Positions 35,756-43,830 of a DNA stretch of 64,000 nucleotides are shown piece by piece. The DNA is taken from positions 616,001 through 680,000 of the forward strand of contig NZ_CP115913.1 of the NCBI RefSeq assembly GCF_027938815.1. Direction: 5' to 3'. Every line of letters starts with the position of its first letter. The stretch's first letter is position 1. A program made the position numbers and the translations under genes. The notes beneath the pieces are model-generated. The model did no database searches. It was not told where the DNA came from and saw only the letters and a list, made by a program, of their open reading frames with translations. Source of the stretch: Oceanirhabdus sp. W0125-5 (GTDB lineage Bacteria; Bacillota; Clostridia; Clostridiales; Clostridiaceae).

Positions 35756-36640
35756 ATGAATAATATTAATTTGAAAAATAAACTGAGTAAATGGCAAGAG
35801 AATGATTGGACTATTCCAGAGGATATAAATAAAGTTGAACTATCCTTAGAATTAATGGAGGCATTGAAATCCACAGATCCTATTTTACGAGATGAATTAG
35901 CTTTATCGTTTTTATGGAAAATGATAATGGAGGATATGCTTGAAGAATTACAGATAAGGGAGTTATTAAAACTAGCATTAAGTGAAAATCATTTGTTTTA
36001 TAAATTAGGAGCTGAGGAAGATGATTCAGTATTTAACAGGGCTTTTACTATACTTATTATAAGATGGATTATAAAGCATCATAATGATAAAGTGAAAAAT
36101 GATGAACATGAAATACTATCAAAAGAAGAAGTATTAGATTGTTTTAATAAGGTTATGGAATACTTAAACAGAGAAAAGGATGTACGAGGATATGTAGAAA
36201 ATAAGGGATGGGCACATTCAGCAGCTCATACGGGAGATGCGCTTGTTAGCTTTGCTGGAAGTCATGAACTTGCTAAAGAACAATTACTTCAGATTCTAGA
36301 AGGTATAAAAGACAAAGTATCAATTTGTTATTACGTTTATAGAAATGAAGAGGCAGAAAGATTAACAACAGCTTGTATTGAATTGATAAAAAGAGATGAC
36401 ATGGATGAAGGGGATATTGTAGAATGGATAAGGAGTTTTAATGAATTAGAAGTTCCAAAAGAGTATCAACTTTCAAATGCTCTTGAGGCATATAAGTATA
36501 CCCATTCTTTTAAAGAAAATGTGAAGAACTTTCTTAGAAGCTTATATTTCAGGTTAAAATTTAAGGGGATGAGCCCTATAATAATAAATGAAATAGAAGT
36601 TGTATTGAATAACTTTAATGAATTCTATAACAATAAATAA
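35756..36640 (+). CDS. DUF2785 protein, copy 2
   Basis: 294 residues, ATG with AAGGGG upstream. It aligns over its whole length with copy 1 (NKLSKWQENDWTIPEDIN against NKLLEWKENDWNIPEEVN; KDVRGYVENKGWAHSAAHTGDALVSFAG). An extra 10 residues occur near position 245. Unlike copy 1 it has a CACTGACA-type operator candidate in its promoter, which may place it under the WYL regulator encoded downstream on the other strand. Confidence 0.8.
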   Translation: MNNINLKNKLSKWQENDWTIPEDINKVELSLELMEALKSTDPILRDELALSFLWKMIMEDMLEELQIRELLKLALSENHLFYKLGAEEDDSVFNRAFTILIIRWIIKHHNDKVKNDEHEILSKEEVLDCFNKVMEYLNREKDVRGYVENKGWAHSAAHTGDALVSFAGSHELAKEQLLQILEGIKDKVSICYYVYRNEEAERLTTACIELIKRDDMDEGDIVEWIRSFNELEVPKEYQLSNALEAYKYTHSFKENVKNFLRSLYFRLKFKGMSPIIINEIEVVLNNFNEFYNNK

Positions 36641-36653
36641 AGAATAAAGAATT

Positions 36654-36711
36654 AGGGGACAGTTCTCAAGTTTTCACACAGTTAAAGGAGAAAATATTGA
36701 GAACTGTCCCC
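36654..36711. repeat. Family A inverted repeat, copy 7
   Basis: Arms AGGGGACAGTTCTCAA and complement (one end base shorter). It lies between the convergent DUF2785 copy 2 and WYL regulator genes and can terminate both. Confidence 0.9.
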
Positions 36712-36716
36712 ATAAA

Positions 36717-37622
36717 TTATTCATAGTTTCTCATGATTTCAGCTAGGTAATCCTTTATTTCTTTTCTCAAATAATCTGGTTCTAAAACCTCACACCACTT
36801 TCCAAATCCAAGTATGAATTTTATTAAGCCCTCATCGTGTGGGTAAATATCATGGGCTATAAAATATCCATATTCAGATGCTTGGATATTTTCTACAGGA
36901 AAAAATTCTGTTAACTGAGGACCAAACTTGGGATGAAATTTCAATACAACTTTAATTGAAGTCTTTTCATAATCCCTATCATAGATATTTTTTAATGTCT
37001 CAATATCAATATCTCTTTCAAAAGTACATTCTAGGGAAGTTAGTTGTTTTATACGTGTCATTTTAAAACGTCTATAATCATTTCTATTTCTGCAGAATCC
37101 ATTAATAAACCAATCTCCATTTGAATATGAAATATATATTGGCTCAACCATTCGTTCTTCAACTTCTTGACGTCTATTTACATACTGAAGTTTAATAACA
37201 TGTTTATTATCAATAGCCATACTAGTTGTATGGAGATAGCTTTTGATTTCCTCGATCATACTAACATTTGTCATATTGATAGTGAAAGTATTTTTATCAT
37301 TGGTATTTTCATATTTATTTATGATTTCATTAAGATAACCATTATCTCCAAATAGGTTTTGTATATTCTTTAGTATTGAGAGTATAGGTTTCATATCATC
37401 TTCTTTAAAGTAGAGATTATCCACTTTATAATCATCCATTAAGTAGTAACCACCAGCTCTTCCATCTTCAGAATATATAGGTATACCAGCTTGTGATAAT
37501 TTATCAATATCTCTATAAATTGTTCTAGGAGAAACTTCTAATCTCTCAGCTAGTTCAGCTGCAGTTTTTTTACCTTTACTGGATAGAATCAACATGATTG
37601 AAAATAATCTATCTACTGACAT
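36717..37622 (-). CDS. WYL-domain (YafY-type) transcriptional regulator
   Basis: 301 residues. HTH_11 winged helix at residues 1-60 (AAELAERLEVSPRTIYRDIDKLSQAGIP), WYL domain about 130-210 (SNGDWFINGFCRNRNDYRRFKMTRI) and a C-terminal WCX-like part (GFGKWCEVLEPDYLRKEIKDYL). GGAGG lies about 9 nt upstream of the ATG. A CACTGACA-N6-TGTCAGTG palindrome overlaps its promoter, and a related sequence precedes DUF2785 copy 2, which suggests autoregulation and control of that gene. Ligand unknown. Confidence 0.9.
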   Translation of the reverse strand: MSVDRLFSIMLILSSKGKKTAAELAERLEVSPRTIYRDIDKLSQAGIPIYSEDGRAGGYYLMDDYKVDNLYFKEDDMKPILSILKNIQNLFGDNGYLNEIINKYENTNDKNTFTINMTNVSMIEEIKSYLHTTSMAIDNKHVIKLQYVNRRQEVEERMVEPIYISYSNGDWFINGFCRNRNDYRRFKMTRIKQLTSLECTFERDIDIETLKNIYDRDYEKTSIKVVLKFHPKFGPQLTEFFPVENIQASEYGYFIAHDIYPHDEGLIKFILGFGKWCEVLEPDYLRKEIKDYLAEIMRNYE

Positions 37623-37670
37623 GGCAACTCAACCTCCAAAATTTTCTATATAAGTATATTATATCAGAAA

Positions 37671-37692
37671 CACTGACAGCTTTGTGTCAGTG
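37671..37692. promoter_or_regulatory. Palindromic WYL operator candidate
   Basis: CACTGACA-GCTTTG-TGTCAGTG, an 8-bp perfect inverted repeat (extended to AGAAACACTGACA outward). It lies between the divergent WYL regulator and TatD genes. A minus-strand TATAAT (37663-37658) and plus-strand TATAAT (37702-37707) flank it. With its T run it could also be read as a hairpin. Confidence 0.55.
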
Positions 37693-37744
37693 TTTCTTTT
37701 TTATAATATATATATAAGAGATTGATATACAGGAGGAATTTTAT

Positions 37745-38509
37745 ATGTTGATAGATAGTCATGCACATTTAGATTCAGAAAGATTTAATAAAGATAGAGA
37801 TAGACTTATTAAGGATTTGAGAAGAGAAGGAATAGAATATGTTATAACATCTGGTTCAAGCATGAATAGTTCAATGGAAGCTCTTAAAATAGCAAGAAAG
37901 TATGATAATATATATGCTACTGTTGGAATACATCCCTGTTGTACTGATGAGATGGATGAAAATAGTATTGACGAGTTAAGAAAATTATCAAAGGATAAGA
38001 ATGTTATAGCAATAGGAGAGATTGGATTAGATTATCACCACATGAATGTGCCTATAGAGGTTCAAAAGAAATGGTTTAAAAAGCAAATTGAATTAGCTAA
38101 GGAAGTAGGTCTTCCAATAGTTGTTCATGATAGAAAGGCGAATCAAGATACATTCGATATTATTAAGGAACATATGGATGAAAGATTGAGGGGAGTCCTT
38201 CACTGCTATTCAGGTGATGTAGAATTAGCTAGAAAATATGTTGAGATGGGATTTTATATATCAATATCAGGTCCAGTAACTTATAAGAGTGCTACTAAGT
38301 TAAAACAAGTAGCAAAAGAGATTCCTTTAAAATATCTATTTGTTGAAACTGATTCACCATCATTAACTCCAGGACCAGCGGGAAGAAGAAGGAACGAGCC
38401 TTTATTTGTAAGGTATGTAGCAGTAGAGATTGCTTATCTTAAGGGAGTAGATGTTGATATGGTAGAGAAGATAACAACGAATAATGTTAAGAAGTTATAT
38501 GGTATATAA
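37745..38509 (+). CDS. TatD-family metal-dependent hydrolase
   Basis: 254 residues, ATG with AGGAGG 6 nt upstream. All metal and catalytic motifs of the family are present: DSHAHLDSERF (residues 3-13), GEIGLDYH, VVHDRKA, LHCYSG and VETDSPSLTP. TatD proteins are magnesium-dependent DNases or phosphohydrolases of the amidohydrolase superfamily with a proposed role in DNA repair. It stands alone and is divergent from the WYL regulator. Confidence 0.92.
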   Translation: MLIDSHAHLDSERFNKDRDRLIKDLRREGIEYVITSGSSMNSSMEALKIARKYDNIYATVGIHPCCTDEMDENSIDELRKLSKDKNVIAIGEIGLDYHHMNVPIEVQKKWFKKQIELAKEVGLPIVVHDRKANQDTFDIIKEHMDERLRGVLHCYSGDVELARKYVEMGFYISISGPVTYKSATKLKQVAKEIPLKYLFVETDSPSLTPGPAGRRRNEPLFVRYVAVEIAYLKGVDVDMVEKITTNNVKKLYGI

Positions 38510-38579
38510 AATTATTTAATTTACCATATATTTTAAATAATTAGTAACTTAATAAAAACCTTTTTCATAATATGTACTA

Positions 38580-38602
38580 TATGCAATAAAAAATATTGCA
38601 TA
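38580..38602. promoter_or_regulatory. Inverted repeat before the Cys-rich spore-like gene
   Basis: TATGCAATA and TATTGCATA (9 bp perfect) around five A residues, 31 nt before the start codon. A possible sigma-K-like promoter (AC, 17 nt, CATAATATG ending near 38574) lies just upstream. Both are weak evidence. Confidence 0.35.
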
Positions 38603-38632
38603 AAAAAACTAAAGAGAAAGGAATAGTGAATT

Positions 38633-39502
38633 ATGAGTAATACTGAATGTACAAATGCAAAAGTTGAATCTAAAACCTTATGTGAATGTCCTTGTTATCC
38701 TGTACACCCACATGTAATACATCGAGGTCATCCAGTTGTAAAAATTCCTGTAGTTCTTTCTGAGTGTGAGCTTTTAATTGATGTAGAAGGATGCATTTAC
38801 TTGGAACATCCAGCTTATGAAATCAAAAGAATAAAAAAAGAATTAATATTGACTCAAGCTAAGCTTATTCCAACTAACTATTGTCCTATTCTTAGAAAAT
38901 ATAAGGGTGGTAGACTTTATCTAAAAGGATATATTAAAAAGAATATAGAGTATGCAACAGTAGAATGTTCAAAATCAACAGATGGTTTTTGTTGTATGAA
39001 GGAAGGTAAAGTTGTTGCTGGTGATATTAAGCACACAACAGCATATGTAGGCTTTAACTGTTCAGCTGGAATTCACTTTATACCAGGTGTATACCCTATT
39101 GTGAAATACAGACAACCTACTAGGGAAATAGAAATATTTAGAAACTGTCAATACAATTGTTTCGGAAAATGTTATCCTCAATATATAGGTAGTGATTTAT
39201 GTCAATATAGTGCTCAAGATCATATTGGATATACTGAAGGTTTTGATATCGAGCTAGAAAATGTAGATATTACTGAAATTGATATTGAAAAACATTGCTG
39301 TATTCCAGAAGGTTCAGAAGAAGCTAATGGAAATTTCCATCCTCATACTTTTAATAAGCTAATTGAAAAAATTGCATTGAATATTAAGTTAAAAATTTTA
39401 CAAAAGCAACAAGTAAGAATTCATTCTTTAGGATACCTTCCAGTTCCTGGAGAAGAACCAGTTGCAGAAGAACCAGTTGCAGAAGAACCTGTAACAGAAT
39501 AA
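38633..39502 (+). CDS. Cys-rich spore-surface-like protein (CsxC-like)
   Basis: 289 residues with 22 or so cysteines and no signal peptide. The order VVKIPVVLSECELLIDVEGCIYLEHPAYEIKRIKKELILTQAKLIP followed by GRLYLKGYIKKNIEYAT resembles the family I know from clostridial exosporium Cys-rich proteins such as CsxC. The C-terminus has three EEPVAEEPVTE-type acidic repeats. Cys-rich proteins of this type cross-link into the spore outer layer. The next gene appears to be a divergent relative. The family name is from memory of the pattern and not confirmed. Confidence 0.6.
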   Translation: MSNTECTNAKVESKTLCECPCYPVHPHVIHRGHPVVKIPVVLSECELLIDVEGCIYLEHPAYEIKRIKKELILTQAKLIPTNYCPILRKYKGGRLYLKGYIKKNIEYATVECSKSTDGFCCMKEGKVVAGDIKHTTAYVGFNCSAGIHFIPGVYPIVKYRQPTREIEIFRNCQYNCFGKCYPQYIGSDLCQYSAQDHIGYTEGFDIELENVDITEIDIEKHCCIPEGSEEANGNFHPHTFNKLIEKIALNIKLKILQKQQVRIHSLGYLPVPGEEPVAEEPVAEEPVTE

Positions 39503-39540
39503 GGTAATAAAACTGAATATGTTTTAAAATAGTCTGAAAG

Positions 39541-39575
39541 AACTAGCTTAAAGTTTTACTTTAAGCTAGTTTTGA
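39541..39575 (+). terminator. Terminator after Cys-rich gene
   Basis: AACTAGCTTAAAG and CTTTAAGCTAGTT form a perfect 13-bp stem around TTTTA. Confidence 0.8.
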
Positions 39576-39598
39576 ATTAATATAAAAGGGGCAATTTT

Positions 39599-40573
39599 AT
39601 GTATAATAGAAATCATAGTCCTTGGTGGCTTGATAATGATATTATCATACTTATTCTAATTTTGCTTTACTATGCTAATAACAAGGAGTTATTCAGACCC
39701 CCCACGAAAAATCTTTTATCACCTATATCAAATGATTCACCTGAACATACTTTAACAGATGAAGAACTAAATAGAATAATAAAGGATTCACCTGAAGTAA
39801 CTGATAATAACATAAATACACTTAAAAACATACTAACTTATTTAATGACTTTAAAAATGCCAGAAAACACTGAAATACGTAATAATGAAAACTCTTTTAA
39901 TGATAGTCTATATAAAAATCCCCCTTCAGATAAAAAACAAAATGATAACTCAGAGCACATAAAGTCTTCCAATCACAAAAATTCAAAGAATATGACAACT
40001 TTAAGTAATAAAAATATTACTCCAGTGTCAGTAATAAACTCAACATCAGTTTTAAATATTGATATATCCCTATTACAGAAAAGTAATATACTTACCTCTG
40101 ATAAAATGATTGTTCATGTTCCTGTTATAATTTCACAAAGTAATATTGAGATAATTCAGGATAGTGATATAAAAATAGAAGATAGTATAAAGGAGATAAT
40201 TTCTATTGAAAATAATATTGATATAAGAGGAATGTCACTATTTTATTATGAAAAAAGCAGTGGTGAAGCTGAAAATAGATTATTTATAAAAGGAGTTATT
40301 ATTAAAAACATAACATTTACGGCTTTAGCGGATAATTCTCTTAATGAAAAGTATATTGAAGTTACTATTCCTTTTAAGCATACAAGTAAAATATCTTTTA
40401 CATCAGAACCTTTAATATATAGTAATAATAAATCTAAAGTAGTAAAGATTTATCCAAATAGTACATGTGAAAATCCCATTAAAAGTTCTAATAACATACA
40501 TCCTATATATTATGAATTGAATCATTTTGATTGTATTGATGATTATAGCTTAATGGATGACCAAATGAAATGA
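39599..40573 (+). CDS. Spore-associated-like protein with CsxC-like domain
   Basis: 324 residues. Short N-terminal hydrophobic segment (IIILILILLYYA, residues 14-26) without a signal-peptide Cys or cleavage pattern, then a low-complexity Asn/Lys/Ser-rich linker (about 90-160). The C-terminal part (about 165-300; IVHVPVIISQSN, RLFIKGVIIKNITFTA, TIPFKHTSKISF) aligns by eye with the core of the preceding Cys-rich protein but has almost no cysteine. Likely a spore or surface protein related to its neighbour. RBS AAGGGG upstream. Function unknown. Confidence 0.5.
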   Translation: MYNRNHSPWWLDNDIIILILILLYYANNKELFRPPTKNLLSPISNDSPEHTLTDEELNRIIKDSPEVTDNNINTLKNILTYLMTLKMPENTEIRNNENSFNDSLYKNPPSDKKQNDNSEHIKSSNHKNSKNMTTLSNKNITPVSVINSTSVLNIDISLLQKSNILTSDKMIVHVPVIISQSNIEIIQDSDIKIEDSIKEIISIENNIDIRGMSLFYYEKSSGEAENRLFIKGVIIKNITFTALADNSLNEKYIEVTIPFKHTSKISFTSEPLIYSNNKSKVVKIYPNSTCENPIKSSNNIHPIYYELNHFDCIDDYSLMDDQMK

Positions 40574-40574
40574 A

Positions 40575-40605
40575 AAATCTCCCATAATTAAGGGGAGATT
40601 TTTTT
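40575..40605 (+). terminator. Terminator
   Basis: AAATCTCCC pairs with GGGAGATTT around a 9-nt loop and is followed by TTTTT. Confidence 0.8.
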
Positions 40606-40666
40606 ATTATATAAGTGAATACTAAAGATAAAAATTAGATTAATATAAAGTAATAGGAGAGATTTT

Positions 40667-41239
40667 ATGAGCTATTTTCATGAAGAACAGAAGGTAAAAG
40701 AATATATAGCTATGTGTGAAGGATATGATGGAGAAGAATTGATTAATATTTTAAGAGAAAACCTTATAGAGGGAGCAAGGGTTTTAGAACTAGGAATGGG
40801 ACCTGGTAAAGATCTAGATATTTTACAAAGATATTATAGAGTTACTGGCTCAGATTATTCTGAGATATTTCTTAATACATATAAAGAAACAAATCCCCAT
40901 GCAGATTTGTTATTAGTAGATGCAATAGAAATGAATGTAGCTAATAAATTTCAAGGGATTTTCTCTAATAAGGTTTTACAGCATTTAACTCGTGAAGAGT
41001 TAAGAGAATCTATTGAAAAACAAAGTAAGGTACTTATTGAACCAGGAATAGTACTTCATTCATTTTGGTATGGGGATAAAAAAGAAGAGATAGAAGGATT
41101 GAAGTTTGTTTATTATAATGAAGCGACTCTTAGAGAGGTGTTTAGTAGAGAGTTTGAAATAATAGAAATGAATAGATATTGTGAGATAGAAGATGAGGAT
41201 TCTATTTATGTCGTTGCTAAAAAAAGGGCGTGTGTATAA
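40667..41239 (+). CDS. Class I SAM-dependent methyltransferase (short)
   Basis: 190 residues, ATG with AGGAGAG upstream. Motif I is VLELGMGPGKDLDIL (about 35-49), then VTGSDYSEIFL; the FSNKVLQHLTREE segment corresponds to motif IV. It is shorter than most methyltransferases here. Substrate unknown. Followed by a family A repeat and a MerR gene. Confidence 0.82.
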   Translation: MSYFHEEQKVKEYIAMCEGYDGEELINILRENLIEGARVLELGMGPGKDLDILQRYYRVTGSDYSEIFLNTYKETNPHADLLLVDAIEMNVANKFQGIFSNKVLQHLTREELRESIEKQSKVLIEPGIVLHSFWYGDKKEEIEGLKFVYYNEATLREVFSREFEIIEMNRYCEIEDEDSIYVVAKKRACV

Positions 41240-41250
41240 TGAAAAATTTA

Positions 41251-41299
41251 AGGGACAGTTCTCAAGTATTAATAGGGTAATCATTCTAGAACTGTCCCT
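41251..41299. repeat. Family A inverted repeat, copy 8
   Basis: Left arm AGGGACAGTTCTCAAG intact; right arm diverged (CTAGAACTGTCCCT). Located 11 nt after the methyltransferase stop. Confidence 0.8.
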
Positions 41300-41311
41300 A
41301 AAATTATTCTC

Positions 41312-41342
41312 TTGACTAGCCCCTAAGGATCTGGTTTACAAT
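41312..41342 (+). promoter_or_regulatory. MerR-type promoter, 19-bp spacer
   Basis: TTGACT (41312-41317), 19-nt spacer and TACAAT (41337-41342), with an imperfect dyad (ACTAG...CTGGT around CCTAAGG). The long spacer fits control by the MerR protein encoded 20 nt downstream. Confidence 0.7.
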
Positions 41343-41361
41343 TAATACAAGGGGTGAGTTT

Positions 41362-42300
41362 ATGAGAATTAATGAGGTAAAGAAAAAAACGGGACTTACT
41401 AAGAAAGCAATTGATTATTACGAGGAACGGGGATTAATTAAAACAAATAGAAGTGATAATGGGTATAGAGAATATAATGAAGACCATATTCAAAGACTAA
41501 AAGAGATTTCCATGTTAAGAAAGCTTGATTTCTCAATTAATGAAATAAAAGATATTATAAGAAGCTCAGATAGGAGAAATAAACTAAAGTTAATAAATGA
41601 TAAAATATTAGATAAAGAAGCTCTATTACTTAAAGTTAAACGGCAGGAAAAGTATTTACATTCATTGATGTCATCAGATTACACTTATGAGAAAATAGAT
41701 GAGATAAGTAATAAGATTGATTTTGAAGAAAAGAAGAATGGAGAGTATATTAAGAACACCTTATTGAGAGTTTTTCCTGAGATGTTAGGAGATTTTATGG
41801 TTGTTCATTTTGGAAGATATTTAAATGAGCCAATAGACACCAAAGAAAAGGAAATTGCGTGGTTGGAGATAGTAGATTTTTTAGATAATATTGAGGATTT
41901 TAATATCCCAAAGGAGTTTTTAGAAGCTTTTAAAGATGGCAATGATTTTAATGCTATTTCTGAAATAGATGAAAAAGCTCAACAGACTATGAAAGCAGCA
42001 ATAAAGGGGGATCAAAATGCTATTGGAGGCATAAAGAAAAACGTAGAAGATTATATGAACATGCGTGATAAGCCAGAACTTAAAGAGGTTTTCGATAAAA
42101 TGGCAGAGTATAAGAAATCATTATCTAAATTCTATGAGAATAGTGGATATTATAGTGTATTCATTCCTAATTTGAAAATAATAAGTAAGACATACAACGA
42201 CTATCATGAAGGGTTAATTAGGCTTAATGAAAAATTGACTAAAGAACTAAAAATCGGATATGATGATAATATGAATATTGTAAGAATTGATGAAGATTAG
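41362..42300 (+). CDS. MerR-family transcriptional regulator
   Basis: 312 residues, ATG with AAGGGGTG upstream. Residues 1-70 are the MerR DNA-binding domain (MRINEVKKKTGLTKKAIDYYEERGLI, then NGYREYNEDH), followed by a long coiled-coil (about 75-120). The C-terminal 180 residues are a helical sensory domain that I do not recognise, rich in Lys and Glu. Followed 15 nt later by a GNAT gene. Its promoter has the 19-bp spacer expected of MerR targets. Confidence 0.87.
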   Translation: MRINEVKKKTGLTKKAIDYYEERGLIKTNRSDNGYREYNEDHIQRLKEISMLRKLDFSINEIKDIIRSSDRRNKLKLINDKILDKEALLLKVKRQEKYLHSLMSSDYTYEKIDEISNKIDFEEKKNGEYIKNTLLRVFPEMLGDFMVVHFGRYLNEPIDTKEKEIAWLEIVDFLDNIEDFNIPKEFLEAFKDGNDFNAISEIDEKAQQTMKAAIKGDQNAIGGIKKNVEDYMNMRDKPELKEVFDKMAEYKKSLSKFYENSGYYSVFIPNLKIISKTYNDYHEGLIRLNEKLTKELKIGYDDNMNIVRIDED

Positions 42301-42315
42301 TGGGGGCGATTAACT

Positions 42316-42759
42316 GTGAATTTTCAGGTTAAGAGATTTAAGGAACTATCAGTAAAAGAGATATATGAGATATTAAAAGTTAGAAATGAAGTATTTGTTG
42401 TGGAACAAGAATGTGTATATCAAGATTGTGATGGAAAAGATCATAATGCACATCATATCTTTCTTAAGGATGGAGAAAAAGTTATTGCATATTTAAGAGT
42501 GCTTGATAAAGGAATATCATATGAAGAAATATCTATTGGAAGAGTACTTGTTGCTATGAGTCACAGAGGACAGGGAATTGCTAATATGTTAATGAAAAAA
42601 GCAATTGTATTTATTACAGAAGAATTAAATGAGGATAGCATAAGAATTTCTGCTCAGGAGTATCTGCTTAAATTTTATTCAAGTTTAGGATTTAAAGTTG
42701 TATCTGAAACATATTTAGAAGATGGAATACCTCATGTTGAGATGATATATAAGAAATAG
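42316..42759 (+). CDS. GNAT acetyltransferase (ElaA-like)
   Basis: 147 residues; GTG start with GGGGGCG upstream. Pattern LKVRNEVFVVEQECVYQDCDGKDHNAHH (about 19-46) and ISIGRVLVAMSHRGQGIANMLMKKAI (with the acetyl-CoA loop HRGQGIA) match ElaA-type GNATs. Probably in an operon with the MerR gene, as MerR proteins often control resistance enzymes. Confidence 0.87.
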   Translation: MNFQVKRFKELSVKEIYEILKVRNEVFVVEQECVYQDCDGKDHNAHHIFLKDGEKVIAYLRVLDKGISYEEISIGRVLVAMSHRGQGIANMLMKKAIVFITEELNEDSIRISAQEYLLKFYSSLGFKVVSETYLEDGIPHVEMIYKK

Positions 42760-42766
42760 TACTTAA

Positions 42767-42792
42767 GATTCTTAGGTTAAGCACTAAGAATC
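42767..42792 (+). terminator. Hairpin after ElaA-like gene
   Basis: GATTCTTAG and CTAAGAATC, 9-bp perfect stem, but no T run follows. A second hairpin comes 28 nt later. Confidence 0.4.
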
Positions 42793-42819
42793 CACAAATG
42801 AATAATATGATAAGCAAAT

Positions 42820-42858
42820 ACTGTGGATATCCAAAGGGTTATCCACAGTTTTAATTTT
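42820..42858. terminator. Terminator between convergent GNAT genes
   Basis: ACTGTGGAT and ATCCACAGT pair, followed by TTTTAATTTTAT. It probably serves the ElaA-like gene and may serve the convergent GNAT. Confidence 0.7.
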
Positions 42859-42897
42859 ATAATAAGGTATTATGTTTATAATTCTACAATGAAACAA

Positions 42898-43431
42898 TTA
42901 CTTTTCTATCTTATAAAGCACATGTTCATATAATGGTGAATTAATATCTACTTTGGGATGCTTAAAAGTACCACAGTAGTCCATACCTATTTTCTCCATT
43001 ACTCTTATGGATCGTTTATTAATGGATGCAGTAAATGATACAATTTCTGATATGTTTAAAGTTTCAAAAGCATATTTTATACAAGCCTTAGCTCCTTCAG
43101 GGGCATATCCCTTTCCCCAATATTTATGAGCTATTCTCCAACCAATTTCTACACATGGTGTGAAATATGCTTCAAATTTAGGAATACTTAAACCAATATA
43201 TCCTATGAATTCACCACTAGAAAGCACATCAACAGCATATAGTCCAAATCCATGGGAATCAAAGTGACTTATTACTCTATTTGCAAAGGCATAGCTTTCT
43301 TCTTTAGTTAAGGTATTTGTAAAGAATTCCATCACCTTTGGGTCACTATTCATTTCAGTGAATGGAATTAGATCTTCGGGGTTCCATTTTCTTAAACCTA
43401 ATCTATTGGTTTTGATAATATAATCTTTCAT
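42898..43431 (-). CDS. GNAT acetyltransferase (RimJ/RimL-like)
   Basis: 177 residues, ATG with AAAGGAG upstream. The order LRKWNPEDLIPFTEMNSDPKVMEFF, IGLSIPKFEAYFTPCVEIGWRIAHKYWGKGYAPEGAKA and NISEIVSFTASINKRSIRVMEKIGM is typical of RimJ/RimL-type GNATs, which acetylate protein N-termini or small molecules. The acetyl-CoA loop is YWGKGYAPEG. Stands alone. Confidence 0.9.
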   Translation of the reverse strand: MKDYIIKTNRLGLRKWNPEDLIPFTEMNSDPKVMEFFTNTLTKEESYAFANRVISHFDSHGFGLYAVDVLSSGEFIGYIGLSIPKFEAYFTPCVEIGWRIAHKYWGKGYAPEGAKACIKYAFETLNISEIVSFTASINKRSIRVMEKIGMDYCGTFKHPKVDINSPLYEHVLYKIEK

Positions 43432-43471
43432 GTGAGACTCCTTTCTAAATATTAAATATGATTATTAGTTT

Positions 43472-43487
43472 AGGGACAGTTCTCAAG
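43472..43487. repeat. Family A repeat, copy 9 (half)
   Basis: Only the left arm AGGGACAGTTCTCAAG is clear; a degenerate ATTGAGAA near 43567 may be the lost right arm. It is upstream of the GNAT gene start. Confidence 0.65.
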
Positions 43488-43634
43488 AAATTACATAAAT
43501 TTATAAATATAATTATATAGTATTTACTAATCATAGGTAAGTAATTAGAGAAATTCGACTTGAATAATTGAGAATATATGTGATGAAATGGTAATCTGTC
43601 GCTTTAAAACTATTATTAAAGGGAGGGGGTAGGC

Positions 43635-43757
43635 ATGAGATTATTTCATGTAAGTGAGGAAAAGGATATTAAGGTATTTGAACCTAGATTACCTTATAGA
43701 AAAGATCTAGATCAGAGTAAAGAATCTTCTCGTGGTTACTCAATGTGCAGAATGTGA
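43635..43757 (+). pseudogene. Truncated DUF6886-like gene
   Basis: A 40-residue ORF with a strong GGGAGGGGG site. Its N-terminus (MRLFHVSEEKDIKVFEPRLPYRKDLDQSK) matches the start of the DUF6886 family, whose members are about 150-170 residues long. The conserved continuation is lost after residue 30 and the frame stops at 43757. No later fragment was recognised, so this is a deletion remnant. Confidence 0.6.
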
Positions 43758-43830
43758 TTTGCTCAAGAGAGAGAAAGATGATATATTTAAGTTTATATTA
43801 ATTAAACTATATGGGGAGAGGGTATTGAAT

